Of a stretch of 64,000 nt of DNA, positions 18,135 to 26,464 are shown piece after piece (positions within the stretch are counted from its first letter, which is position 1; each line of letters starts with the position of its first letter). The stretch comes from Streptomyces syringium (GTDB taxonomy: Bacteria; Actinomycetota; Actinomycetes; Streptomycetales; Streptomycetaceae). Under the pieces are notes generated by a model, which was not told the DNA's origin, ran no database searches, and saw only the letters and a program-made list of their open reading frames with translations. The DNA lies in the NCBI RefSeq assembly GCF_017876625.1, contig NZ_JAGIOH010000001.1, positions 5,291,501 through 5,355,500 of the forward strand. The letters run 5' to 3'. A program made the position numbers and the translations under genes.

Positions 18135-18217
18135 GTCGGTCGTGCCTTTCTCATGCTGCTCGTGGTGCTGATGTTGCTCGTGCTGCTCGCGCTGTTCGTG
18201 CGTCGCGGCCGTGCGGC

Positions 18218-19243
18218 TCACGTGCGCAGCGTGTGGGACGGCGCATGGCCGTACCGCTGCTGGTAATACGCCGCGAACCGGCCCAGGTTGGAGAAACCCC
18301 AACGGTAGGCGACGTCGGAGACGGTGACGTCCCCGTTCCCCTGCGCGGCGACGAGCTCCTCGTGGGCCCGGCCCAGCCGGACCTCGCGTAAGTAGCCCAG
18401 CGGCGTGGTGTCCAGATACCGGCGGAAGGCCTCCTGCAGCGCACGTGGGCTGCACCGCGCCACCGCCGCGAGCTCGGTCAGGGTGAGGGGCTCGTCCGCC
18501 CGCTCCTCGGCCAGGGCCATGACGCGGCGCACGGCCGGATGCGCGACGACGCCGGTGCGGCGCGCGTCGATGCCCGCGGTGACCAGATGGTGGGTCTCCA
18601 TGAGCATCGCGGCCGTCGTCTGGGTCAGGTGGGACGCGAGGATGGGGCTGTTGCGCGCGATGCCCTCGCCGAGCACCTCCCGGTGCACGGCCTCGGAGAT
18701 CCTCTCCCAACTCGCGGCGGCCTTCCCGGAGACCGTGCCCTCCAGCGTGAACCGCGCCCGGACGGGCCCCTCGACGCCGAGCGCGTCGGCCGCGGCCTGC
18801 TCCACGGTCTCCCGGGCGAGGCGGACGGTTGTCATCCGGGCGCCGGGGGTCCAGTGCACCTGGAACTTGCGGTACGGGTCGAGCACATAGGTCTGGCCGG
18901 TCCCGACGAACCGCTCCTCGCGGCCCGGCGAGGACACCCGGACCCCGCCGTTCACGAGCCGGCAGACCAGGAGGTACGAGCCGAGGGGCTGGGGGTCCAC
19001 GAGCGTCTCGGCGCCGTACTGGAGCCCCGAGAGGGTGAGCCCCGGGAAGCCGCCTTCCGCGTACCAGGCGGAGAAGTCCTCGGGGTCGCCCAGGCAGCTG
19101 AGCCGGTACGGGCTGTACGCGGAGCTGATGGCCTCCTGCGTTTCGTCGAGGTCGTTGCTGAGCACCAGCGTGCGCATATTGCTGTTGTTAATGAGGTCAT
19201 TGGGGCTATCGGGACTGATGGATCCCGCGTCGGATTCACTCAT
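18218..19243 (-). CDS. AraC family transcriptional regulator
   Basis: A 341-residue regulator. The N-terminal half is an AraC_binding_2-type cupin-like sensing domain (YSPYRLSCLGDPEDFSAWY ... GTGQTYVLDPYRKFQVHW). The C-terminal 100 residues carry two helix-turn-helices: LTLTELAAVARCSPRALQEAF and VTVSDVAYRWGFSNLGRFA with YYQQRYGHAPSHTLR. The ATG at 19243 has GGGAGGAAG upstream, preferred over in-frame starts further out. It precedes the SDR gene. The gap between the two (18140-18210) is an imperfect CTGCTCGTG-type tandem repeat. The inducer is unknown. Confidence 0.9.
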   Translation of the reverse strand: MSESDAGSISPDSPNDLINNSNMRTLVLSNDLDETQEAISSAYSPYRLSCLGDPEDFSAWYAEGGFPGLTLSGLQYGAETLVDPQPLGSYLLVCRLVNGGVRVSSPGREERFVGTGQTYVLDPYRKFQVHWTPGARMTTVRLARETVEQAAADALGVEGPVRARFTLEGTVSGKAAASWERISEAVHREVLGEGIARNSPILASHLTQTTAAMLMETHHLVTAGIDARRTGVVAHPAVRRVMALAEERADEPLTLTELAAVARCSPRALQEAFRRYLDTTPLGYLREVRLGRAHEELVAAQGNGDVTVSDVAYRWGFSNLGRFAAYYQQRYGHAPSHTLRT

Positions 19244-19433
19244 CGGGCTTCCTCCCGGGATGACCGCGTTATCCGGCCGACAGCCGCGTTTCGCGAGTAG
19301 CCGACGGGTGGCCCCGTTAGTACCGTTCTGCTTGTTCGCAGTCAAGGCGTCGGCAAATCCCACATCGGTTTCGGGACAGGCCGGGCGCGGTCAGCGGACC
19401 CGGCCTTGGGTTAACGGGGGAGATTCAGGGCCG

Positions 19434-19453
19434 GCCATCCGACATCGGATGGC
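19434..19453. promoter_or_regulatory. GCCATCCG-n4-CGGATGGC dyad upstream of the AraC gene
   Basis: Perfect 8-base arms separated by ACAT, 191 bp upstream of the AraC start and adjacent to the ABC operon terminator. It could be an operator or an extra hairpin of the terminator. Confidence 0.35.
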
Positions 19454-19455
19454 AC

Positions 19456-19485
19456 GCCCCGCCGTCTGGGCACGGACGGCGGGGC
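19456..19485. terminator. Hairpin terminator of the sugar ABC operon
   Basis: A perfect 11-bp stem GCCCCGCCGTC / GACGGCGGGGC with an 8-base loop, 56 bases beyond the permease stop on the minus strand. It separates the ABC operon from the AraC-SDR genes. Confidence 0.65.
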
Positions 19486-19541
19486 CTTTCCGTGCCCGGG
19501 GGGCTTTTCGCAGGTCACTGCCGGGAACGCCGCCGCCGGGG

Positions 19542-20378
19542 CTACCCCTTCACGGCGCCGCCCAGGGCGAAGCCGCCGCCGAGACGGCGGGAAATCAGGG
19601 CGTAGAGCAGAATCACGGGCGTCGAGTAGAGGATCGAAAAGGCGGCGAGCTGGCCGTAGGCGACCTGCCCGTAATTGCCGAAGAACGTGAAGATGCTGAC
19701 CGACGCGGGAAGTCGGTCGGGGGACAGCAGCAGCATGAACGGGACGAAGAAGTTCCCCCACATCATGATGAAGCTGTAGATCGTCACGACCGTGATCCCC
19801 GGCCCCATCAGCGGCAGAATCACCCTGACCAGCGCTTGCAGCCGGCTCGCCCCGTCCGTCCAGGCGGCCTCCTCGAGGACGGTGGGGACCCCGTCCATGA
19901 AGTTCTTCATCAGCCAGATCGCGAAGGGCAGTTGGGCGGTCGCCATGAACAGGGCCGTCCCGTACACCGTGTCGATGAGGTCGACCCGCACGAACAGCCC
20001 GTAGACCGGCACCATGACAGCGGTGATCGGCAGGCACGTGGTGAACAGGACGCCCATCAGATACGGCCTGCTGAAGCGCGACCGGTAGCGGGAGAGGGGG
20101 TACGCGGCGAGCGCGGCGCACCCGATGGTCAGGAAGGTGGCCCCGCCGCAGAGCAGCAGGCTGTTGAGCATCGGCCGGAAAGTGATCTCATCGGTCAGCA
20201 CCGCCGAGAAGTTGTCCGCCGTCGGCGAGGCGGGGGCGGCGACGCGCAGCCCCGCCTCGGAGTCGACGGAGGAGACCAGCAGCCAGACGAGCGGAACGGC
20301 GAAGGAGACGGCCACGGCGAGCAGTGCGAGGTCGGCGGCCAGACGGTGACGGGTGCGGCGGGCGAGGAGCGGGAGCAT
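19542..20378 (-). CDS. Carbohydrate ABC transporter permease, MalG type
   Basis: A 278-residue inner-membrane permease of the CUT1 family with six predicted helices. It has the coupling EAA loop EEAAWTDGASRLQALVRVILP, which docks the ATPase. C-terminal residues RRLGGGFALGGAVKG are typical of MalG-like proteins. The ATG at 20378 follows GGAGG. It is the last gene of the importer cluster; the partner permease and binding protein are upstream on the same strand. No ATPase gene is present; Streptomyces CUT1 systems commonly share the MsiK ATPase encoded elsewhere. Confidence 0.93.
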   Translation of the reverse strand: MLPLLARRTRHRLAADLALLAVAVSFAVPLVWLLVSSVDSEAGLRVAAPASPTADNFSAVLTDEITFRPMLNSLLLCGGATFLTIGCAALAAYPLSRYRSRFSRPYLMGVLFTTCLPITAVMVPVYGLFVRVDLIDTVYGTALFMATAQLPFAIWLMKNFMDGVPTVLEEAAWTDGASRLQALVRVILPLMGPGITVVTIYSFIMMWGNFFVPFMLLLSPDRLPASVSIFTFFGNYGQVAYGQLAAFSILYSTPVILLYALISRRLGGGFALGGAVKG

Positions 20379-20447
20379 GGCACCTCCGTGGTTTGTCGTG
20401 CCGTGGGTCGTGTTGCCGTCTGCGGCGGCGGGCGCCCTGCGGGCGCG

Positions 20448-20514
20448 TCCTCAATCGCCGGTCGGGCTTGATGTGGCTGAGCTCAGCCAAAACAGCCCGT
20501 CCGGCGATTGAGGA
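20448..20514. repeat. Hairpin repeat (family copy 4) inside the ABC operon
   Basis: The 21-base arms (TCCTCAATCGCCGG.. / ..CCGGCGATTGAGGA, one mismatch) enclose a perfect 16-bp palindrome TGGCTGAGCTCAGCCA at 20474-20489. The tail ACACCGCCGCGCAGCGGAGGTG matches copy 2. It lies between the lectin gene and the distal permease gene, so it could attenuate the last gene. Confidence 0.85.
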
Positions 20515-20591
20515 CACCGCCGCGCAGCGGAGGTGCACCCGCCACAGCCCGCACGGGCAAGCGCTCTCGCGAAGATCCGCTGGACACCTCC

Positions 20592-21035
20592 CTAGCCGGC
20601 CGCAGGCTCCAGGCGCCACCACTGGGCCGGGCTGTCCTTGTCCTCCCACTGCTGGACGTTGTCCCCGGGGGACGTGCCCGCGTCGGCGACCTCCAGGAGG
20701 AGGCCGCTGACGTGGTTGACGAGCGTGACCGTGCCCGGCGCGTCCAGGTGCTGCTCGATCAGCCACTCCTGGGCGCCGTAGTTATTGGCCTTCCACTGCT
20801 GGACGTTCGCCCCGTTCTCCGTGGAGGCGCCCGTCACGTCCAGGCGCTTGCCACTGCCCACGTTCTCCAGGTGGTGCACGCCGCCGCCGGCGTGCACCGG
20901 GCTCACCCGCCACAACTGCGCGGGCGTGCCGTCGTCCTTGCCCTGCCGCACATTGGCTCCGCTGCCCTTGCGGCCGTCGGCGACCTCCAGCAGCAGACCG
21001 CTGTGGACATTGCGTAGGTGGTACGTGCCTTCCAT
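20592..21035 (-). CDS. Stand-alone ricin-type beta-trefoil lectin protein
   Basis: A 147-residue protein made of a single beta-trefoil. Three homologous blocks each carry a G-LLEVAD or GKRLDV core and a QW motif: SGLLLEVADGRKGSGANV..AQLWRV, SGKRLDVTGASTENGANVQQW..QEWLI, and SGLLLEVADAGTSPGDNVQQW..QWWRL. No signal peptide, membrane segment or catalytic domain is present, so as encoded it is cytoplasmic. Ricin-type domains bind sugars and are usually attached to secreted hydrolases. It lies 51 bases after one permease gene and before the other in the sugar importer cluster, so a link to the imported glycan is plausible but unproven. Confidence 0.85.
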   Translation of the reverse strand: MEGTYHLRNVHSGLLLEVADGRKGSGANVRQGKDDGTPAQLWRVSPVHAGGGVHHLENVGSGKRLDVTGASTENGANVQQWKANNYGAQEWLIEQHLDAPGTVTLVNHVSGLLLEVADAGTSPGDNVQQWEDKDSPAQWWRLEPAAG

Positions 21036-21086
21036 GCGCTGATCGTAAGGGCGGGGTCCGACAATCCGGGGTCTGACAATCCGCCG

Positions 21087-21986
21087 TCACACCTCCTCCC
21101 GCATCATGCGCAGGTACACCACCGAGAACACCGCCCCCACCAGCAGAAGCAGCAGTGCCACCGCCGTGCCGTAGCCGATCAGCGACTTCAGGAACGCCTG
21201 GTCGTACATGAACACCGGCAGCGTCTGGCTGCGATTGCCGGGGCCGCCCCGGGTCATGGCCCAGATGAGGCCGAAGACCGACAGCGTCTGGAGGGTGTTG
21301 AGCATGAGATTGGTGCCGATCGAGCGCCGGATCATCGGCAGCGTGATGTGCCAGAAGCGACGCAGGCCGCTCGCGCCGTCCACCTCTGCCGCCTCGGTGA
21401 CGTCCCGGGGGATCTCGGCGAGGGCGGCGGAGTAGACGAGCATGGAGAAGGCCGTGCCGCGCCAGACGTTGGCGAAGGAGACGGCGAGGATGGGCAGGGT
21501 GAACAGCCAGTTCTGGGCCGGCAGATGGAGCCACTCCAGCACGGCGTTCAGCGTGCCGCGCCGGTTGAAGAAGGTGTAGAGCAGGAAGCCCGCCACGATC
21601 TCCGGGAGCACCCACGCGGCGATCACGATCGAGCCGGTCAGGGAGCGCACGGGCTTCGACGCGCGCCGCATCAGGGCGGCCAGGGCGAAGCCGAGGCTGT
21701 TCTGGCCCACGATCGAGGAGAGGACCGTGAAGAGGAGCGTGAGGACGACGGCGTTGCGGAAGCCGTCGTCGGCGAACGCGCGGCGGAAGTTGGCGAGGCC
21801 GACGAAGGACGCCGAGGCCTGGCCGGTCAGCTGGGTGTCGGTGAAGGCGAGGTAGACGCAGTAGGCGATCGGCCCGGCGAGGAAGAGGAGCAGCAGGACC
21901 GTCGCCGGGGCCAGCGGCAGCCAGCGGGCGGCCCGGCGGGGGCCGCCCGGGAGCGAGGCGCTCGCCGCGCCCGGCGCGCTCGTCAC
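21087..21986 (-). CDS. Carbohydrate ABC transporter permease, MalF/UgpA type
   Basis: A 299-residue permease with six predicted helices and the EAA loop TEAAEVDGASGLRRFWHITLP. Its start codon overlaps the stop of the binding-protein gene by 4 bases (ATGA), indicating translational coupling. It pairs with the MalG-type permease encoded at 19542-20378 to form the channel. The sugar is not predictable from sequence. Confidence 0.93.
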   Translation of the reverse strand: MTSAPGAASASLPGGPRRAARWLPLAPATVLLLLFLAGPIAYCVYLAFTDTQLTGQASASFVGLANFRRAFADDGFRNAVVLTLLFTVLSSIVGQNSLGFALAALMRRASKPVRSLTGSIVIAAWVLPEIVAGFLLYTFFNRRGTLNAVLEWLHLPAQNWLFTLPILAVSFANVWRGTAFSMLVYSAALAEIPRDVTEAAEVDGASGLRRFWHITLPMIRRSIGTNLMLNTLQTLSVFGLIWAMTRGGPGNRSQTLPVFMYDQAFLKSLIGYGTAVALLLLLVGAVFSVVYLRMMREEV

Positions 21987-23344
21987 CGGGCCCCGTCCCG
22001 GACGTTGCCGCCACCCGCGATCGACTTCAGCTGCTCGTCATAGCCCCGGGCCGCCTTCGCCGCCGTCGCGTCGCCCGTCGTGACCGACTCCATGGCCTCC
22101 CCGATCGCCCCGGACACCTGCGGGTACACGGGCAGGGTGGGGCGGTAGTGGGTGTACTCGACCAGGCCGGTGAAGAAGTCGATGCCGGGCATCGACGTCC
22201 GGTACCTCGGGTCCGCCGCGACGTCGCCCCGCACGGCGATCTGGCCGTCCCGCACGGTCCACTCCAGCGCGTTCTCCTTCGTCTGCAGCAACTCGATGAG
22301 CTGCCACGCCAGGTCCGGCTTCGTGGACTTCGCCCCGATCGACCAGGTCCAGCCGCCGGAGAGGCTCACCTTGCCCGGTGCCGCGCCGTTCTGCGTGGGG
22401 AAGGCGGCCCGGCCCATCACCTTCGACCACTGCGGCCAGGGCCGGGCGCCCTTCGCGAGCCAGCTCTTGGGGAGCCAGTTGCCGTCGAGGGCGATGGCGA
22501 GCTTGCCGCCGGGGATCCACTCGGCGGAGACGCGGGTGCCGACGTTGGGGTCCAGCGCGTCCGCGGGTTCGGGGCCGAGCTTCTCGCCGTAGACGGTCCG
22601 GACGAATTCCAGGGCGTCGGTGAAGCCCTTCCCGCCGGCCACCCACTTCTTCGCCGCCGGGTCGTAGAGGGGGTCCTTCCCCGTGCCGTACAGCAGCATC
22701 TCGAAGCCCTGCATGACGGCCGCCTCGCCCGGCCCCTTGCCCGTGTAGACGTTGAAGGGGATGACGCCCGGGACCTTCCGCTTGACCGTGCGGGCCGCGT
22801 CGAGGACCTCCTGCCAGGTCTTCGGCTGCCAGTCGGCGGGGAGCCCGGCCTTGGCGAAGATCTCCTTGTTGAACCACAGGCCGCGGGTGTCCGTGCCGTC
22901 CGGTACGCCGTAGGTCTTGCCGTCCTCCGCTCTCGCCGAGGACTTCGCCGTCTCCGCGTACCGCGCCCAGTCCTTCCAGGCCGCCAGCTTGTCGTCCAGG
23001 GGCCGTAGATAGCCGCTCTTGATGTCGGAGTTGATGAGGAAGGTGTCCTCGTGCACCACGTCCGGTGCCGTCTTCGGCGACCGCATCATCTGCTGGATCT
23101 TGGTGTAGTAGTCGTCCTGGGAGGCCTGGATCGGGACGAGTTGGAGCTTCTTGCCCCGGTGGCGCTGCTCGAACTGCTTCTTGATCATGGCCAGGTACTC
23201 GTCCATGATCCGCACCTTGTTGTCGGTGCTGCGCGGATAGGCGACCTTCACGGTGTCGGGGTCGCCGCCGGAGCCCCCGCCACAGGCGGTGAGCGATGCG
23301 GCGGCGAGGACGGTGACCAGGAGCAGAGGGGCGGTGGGACGCAC
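21983..23344 (-). CDS. Extracellular sugar-binding lipoprotein of an ABC importer
   Basis: A 453-residue lipoprotein: a hydrophobic signal (LLLVTVLAAAS) ends in the lipobox LTAC, then a Gly-rich spacer and a type 1 solute-binding fold (SBP_bac_1). Family blocks include PDVVHEDTFLI, GLWFNKEIFAKAGLP and the hinge-region GKLAIALDGNW. It captures an oligosaccharide outside the membrane and delivers it to the permeases. GTG 23344 is preferred because AGGAGG lies 8 bases before it; a GTG at 23350 would be only 2 bases from that site. It is the first gene of the importer operon. Confidence 0.93.
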   Translation of the reverse strand: MRPTAPLLLVTVLAAASLTACGGGSGGDPDTVKVAYPRSTDNKVRIMDEYLAMIKKQFEQRHRGKKLQLVPIQASQDDYYTKIQQMMRSPKTAPDVVHEDTFLINSDIKSGYLRPLDDKLAAWKDWARYAETAKSSARAEDGKTYGVPDGTDTRGLWFNKEIFAKAGLPADWQPKTWQEVLDAARTVKRKVPGVIPFNVYTGKGPGEAAVMQGFEMLLYGTGKDPLYDPAAKKWVAGGKGFTDALEFVRTVYGEKLGPEPADALDPNVGTRVSAEWIPGGKLAIALDGNWLPKSWLAKGARPWPQWSKVMGRAAFPTQNGAAPGKVSLSGGWTWSIGAKSTKPDLAWQLIELLQTKENALEWTVRDGQIAVRGDVAADPRYRTSMPGIDFFTGLVEYTHYRPTLPVYPQVSGAIGEAMESVTTGDATAAKAARGYDEQLKSIAGGGNVRDGAR

Positions 23345-23488
23345 GGGCACGACCTCCTGCGAACCTCGGGGGCCGGCCGGCGGCCGTCCGGGAACACTCG
23401 GTCCCCTCGTCGCGGACGGTCGGCGGCCTGATGCAGTCGTACGTTCCCTCGTTGGCGCCGTCGCACGCCTCGGGGCCGGTTACCGCCG

Positions 23489-24190
23489 CTACCGCCGGCT
23501 CAGCCACCGGTAGCGCAGTTCGGGCCGGCCGATCTGCCCGTACTGCGGGGCGCGGGCGGCCCGGCCGCCGGTCACCAGGTGTTCCAGATAGCGGCGGGCG
23601 GTGATCCGCGAGATCCCGACGGTGGCGGCGGCCGCGCCCGAGGAGACGCCCTCGCCGCCCGCCGCGCGCAGCACCTCGGTGATCGCCTGGAGCGTGTCCA
23701 GGCTCAACCCCTTGGGCAGCGCGGCGGGTTGCGGGGCGCGCAGCGCGGCGAGCGCGCGGTCCACCTCGTCCTGACCGCTCGCCTCGCCGACGACGGCACG
23801 GAACTCCGCGTAGCGGACGAGCCGGTCGCGGAGGGTGGCGAACGTGAAGGGCTTCAGCACGTACTGGACGACGCCCAGCGAGACGCCCTCCCGGACGACG
23901 GCCAGATCGCGCGCCGACGTCACCGCGATGACGTCGGCGGTGTGCCCGGCGCTGCGCAGCGAGCGCACGAGCTGGAGCCCGTGGCCGTCGGGGAGGTACA
24001 GATCGAGCAGCAGCAGATCGACGGCCGTCCGCTTGAGGAACTGCGAGGCGTCCGCGCGCGAGTGGACGACGCCGGCGACCGTGAAGCCGGGAACGCGCCC
24101 GACGTAGAGCGCGTGCGCGTCGGCGGCGAGGGGGTCGTCCTCGACGACGAGGACCCGGATGGGCGGTGCGGTCGCCTGCGTCGTGCTCAT
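23489..24190 (-). CDS. CitB/DcuR-type response regulator
   Basis: A 233-residue regulator. The receiver domain has the acidic pair VVEDD near residue 16-20, phospho-acceptor Asp in LLLDLYLPDGHG, and conserved Thr/Lys at AVTSARD and LKPFTF. The C-terminal half has the CitB-family helix-turn-helix (SSGAAAATVGISRITARRYLEHLV) and ends RPELRYRWLSRR. Partners are the overlapping sensor kinase gene (4-base ATGA) and, beyond it, a divergent dicarboxylate symporter. By analogy with DctR/CitB/DcuR it should activate the symporter in response to C4-dicarboxylates or citrate; this is inference from family and layout. Confidence 0.92.
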   Translation of the reverse strand: MSTTQATAPPIRVLVVEDDPLAADAHALYVGRVPGFTVAGVVHSRADASQFLKRTAVDLLLLDLYLPDGHGLQLVRSLRSAGHTADVIAVTSARDLAVVREGVSLGVVQYVLKPFTFATLRDRLVRYAEFRAVVGEASGQDEVDRALAALRAPQPAALPKGLSLDTLQAITEVLRAAGGEGVSSGAAAATVGISRITARRYLEHLVTGGRAARAPQYGQIGRPELRYRWLSRR

Positions 24191-26427
24191 GTGGTGGCTC
24201 CTGGGGTGGGTGCGGCGCTCGCGGGTGCGCTCGCGGCGACGAGCAGGGGCAGCCGGACCGTGAACTCGGCGCCCCCGGCGGGGGACTCCCCGACCGTGAC
24301 CGTGCCACCGTTGCGCCGGGCGGCCTGCCGGACCAGTGCCAGCCCGAGCCCCCGGCCGTGCGGCGCGGGCCCGGCCGACTTGGTCGACCACCCCCGGCGG
24401 AACACCTCGTCCACCACCTCGGCCGCCACCCCGGGCCCGGTGTCCCCGACCCGCAACAGCAACTCCCCGCCGTCGGCCCGCACGGTCACGGTGACCTGCG
24501 GACGTCGGTGCGGTGCCGCGTGCGCGGGCGTGAGAAGTGTGGGGCGGCGCCCCGCGGGCTGCGCTGCGGTGTCCCGCTCCGCGGCCGTGTGGTGCGCTGC
24601 GGCGTGGCTCGTCGGCCGGGACGCCGGGTCCGCCTGCGACGCTGTCGCGCCGTGGCTTCCGGCCTCCGGCCGAGCAGGGTCGGGCGTGCCGGGGAGCACG
24701 GTGCCGCGACCAGCGTGTTGCGCTGCCGCGCCGGGCCTGTGGCCCTCCGGCCGCACGGGGTGCGGGTGTGACGGCGGCGGCGCGGCATGCGTCATCGGCC
24801 GGGCTGCCGGTTCGTCCGGCACGCCCGCCGGGTCCGCCTGTGGCGCTGTCGCGTCGTGACGTCCGGCCTCCGGCCGAGTCGTGCCGGGCGGGCCCGGACG
24901 GGCGGGGATTCCGGGGCCGCGCCCGGCGTGCGGCGGCTGCGCGGTCGTGTGGTGCGCGGTGAGGTGTCCGGCCTGCCGGGACGTCGGTTCGTCCGGCGCG
25001 TCCGGCGCGTCCACCGGGTCTGCCTGCGGCGTTGCCGCGCCCGCACCGGCGGCCGTCGGTTCGGTTTCGGCCAACGGCCGGTTCGCTTCCGACGCGGACG
25101 CGTCGATCGCGTTGTCGATGAGGTTGCCCAGGATCGTGACCAGGTCGCGGGGTGTGAGAGCGGGCGGGAGCAGGCCGTCGTCTATGCGGGTGTCCGGGGT
25201 GAGGAGGAGCTCCACGCCGTGTTCGTTGGCCTGGGCGGCCTTGCCGAGGAGGAGGGCCGCGAGGACCGGTTCGGCGACGGCGGCCATGACCTGGTCGGTG
25301 AGGGCCTGGGCGAGTTCGAGTTCCGCCGTCGCGAAGTCGACGGCCTCGTCCGCGCGGCCGAGTTCGATCAGCGAGACCACGGCGTGCAGCAGGTTCGCCG
25401 CCTCGTGGGACTGCGAGCGCAGCGCCTCCGCGAAGCCCCGTACGGAGTCCAGCTCGCCCGACAGCGCCTGGAGTTCGGTGTGGTCCCGCAGGGTGACGAC
25501 CGTGCCGCGCCGCTCCCCGCCGGAGACCGGGGAGGTGTTGACGACCACGATCCGGTCGGCGGTCAGATGCACCTCGTCGACGCGCGGCTCGGGGGCCAGC
25601 AGGGCCCCGGTCAGGGCCGGCGGCAGGCCGAGCGCGTCGACGCGGCGGCCGACGACATCGCCGTGCAGACCGAGCAGTTCACGGCCGCCGTCGTTGACGA
25701 GGGCCACGCACCGCCGTCCGTCGAGCATCAGCAGCCCCTCGCGCACCGCGTGCAGCGCGGCCTGGTGGTAGTCGTGCATCCGGCTCAGCTCGGCGGCGTT
25801 CATGCCGTGCGTGTGCCGGCGCAGCCGGGCGTTGAGGAGGTACGTGCCGAGGCCGCCGAGGGCGAGCGCGGCGAGGGCGACGCCGAGCAGCCCGGTGAGC
25901 TGCCGGCGCACGTCCGCGCTGATCGAGTCGACCTTGATGCCCGCGCTGACCAGTGCCACGACCCGGCCGTCGGGCTGGTCGGTGTCGCGCACCGGGGCGA
26001 CCGCCCGCACGGACGGGCCCAGGGTGCCGGTGTAGGTCTCGGAGAAGGTGACGCCGTCGAGCGCGGGGCGGGTGTGGCCGAGGAAGCGCTCGCCGATCCG
26101 GGTGGAGTCCGGGTGGGTCCAGCGGCTGCCGTCCGGGCGCATGATCGTCACGAAGTCGACGTCCGTGTCGCGGCGCACCTGCTCGGCGTACGGCTGGAGC
26201 GTGGACGTGGGGTCCGTCGAACGGATGGATTCGCGTACGGCGGGCGACGCGGCGACGGCGGTCGCCGTCGCCGTCACCTGGCGGCGCGCGGCCGCCTCGG
26301 CCTGGGAGCGGTCGGTGAGGTACGCGAAGACCGCGCAGCCGGTCACCACGGCGGCGACCAGCACGATCTGTACCGCGAAGAGCCGGCCGGCCAGGCTGTG
26401 GGGACGACGTATGCGAGGTTTGCGCAT
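24187..26427 (-). CDS. CitA/DcuS-type sensor histidine kinase with a large repetitive insert in the ATPase domain
   Basis: A 746-residue kinase, about 180-200 residues longer than relatives. TM1 is near residues 13-33, an extracytoplasmic Cache-like sensor spans about 40-165, TM2 is at about 170-190, and a PAS domain follows. The phospho-accepting His341 lies in SQSHEAANLLHAV and the N box is NLIDNAID at 435-442. Between the N box and the G1 box (DTGPGV from residue 662) lies an Ala/Pro/His/Gly-rich stretch of about 190 residues containing repeated RPEAG..ATA.QADP blocks. After it come GRGLGLALV and the usual end. Frame is intact throughout. The ATG at 26427 (MRKPRIRR) is preferred. The response regulator gene overlaps its end by 4 bases. 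Confidence 0.9.
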   Translation of the reverse strand: MRKPRIRRPHSLAGRLFAVQIVLVAAVVTGCAVFAYLTDRSQAEAAARRQVTATATAVAASPAVRESIRSTDPTSTLQPYAEQVRRDTDVDFVTIMRPDGSRWTHPDSTRIGERFLGHTRPALDGVTFSETYTGTLGPSVRAVAPVRDTDQPDGRVVALVSAGIKVDSISADVRRQLTGLLGVALAALALGGLGTYLLNARLRRHTHGMNAAELSRMHDYHQAALHAVREGLLMLDGRRCVALVNDGGRELLGLHGDVVGRRVDALGLPPALTGALLAPEPRVDEVHLTADRIVVVNTSPVSGGERRGTVVTLRDHTELQALSGELDSVRGFAEALRSQSHEAANLLHAVVSLIELGRADEAVDFATAELELAQALTDQVMAAVAEPVLAALLLGKAAQANEHGVELLLTPDTRIDDGLLPPALTPRDLVTILGNLIDNAIDASASEANRPLAETEPTAAGAGAATPQADPVDAPDAPDEPTSRQAGHLTAHHTTAQPPHAGRGPGIPARPGPPGTTRPEAGRHDATAPQADPAGVPDEPAARPMTHAAPPPSHPHPVRPEGHRPGAAAQHAGRGTVLPGTPDPARPEAGSHGATASQADPASRPTSHAAAHHTAAERDTAAQPAGRRPTLLTPAHAAPHRRPQVTVTVRADGGELLLRVGDTGPGVAAEVVDEVFRRGWSTKSAGPAPHGRGLGLALVRQAARRNGGTVTVGESPAGGAEFTVRLPLLVAASAPASAAPTPGATT
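24581..25045. repeat. Degenerate ~190-205 bp tandem repeat inside the kinase gene
   Basis: The block GCCGGGTCCGCCTG..GCTGTCGCG..TCCGGCCTCCGGCCGA occurs at about 24623 and again at about 24827. A more diverged copy starts near 25013. A second shared block (GCGGTCGTGTGGTGCGC) occurs near 24581 and 24941. The unit is a multiple of three or close to it in each case, so the reading frame survives and codes the low-complexity insert of the sensor kinase. Confidence 0.7.
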
Positions 26428-26464
26428 GGCGGACAGTCTGCACTGCGGCGGGTTCGTGAACGTA

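Noticed and set aside
18140..18212. Possible small gene or His/Gln-rich leader in the AraC-SDR gap (HEQHQHHEQHEK-type peptide)
   Set aside because: It is an in-frame reading of an imperfect CTGCTCGTG repeat directly before the SDR start, without its own ribosome site.
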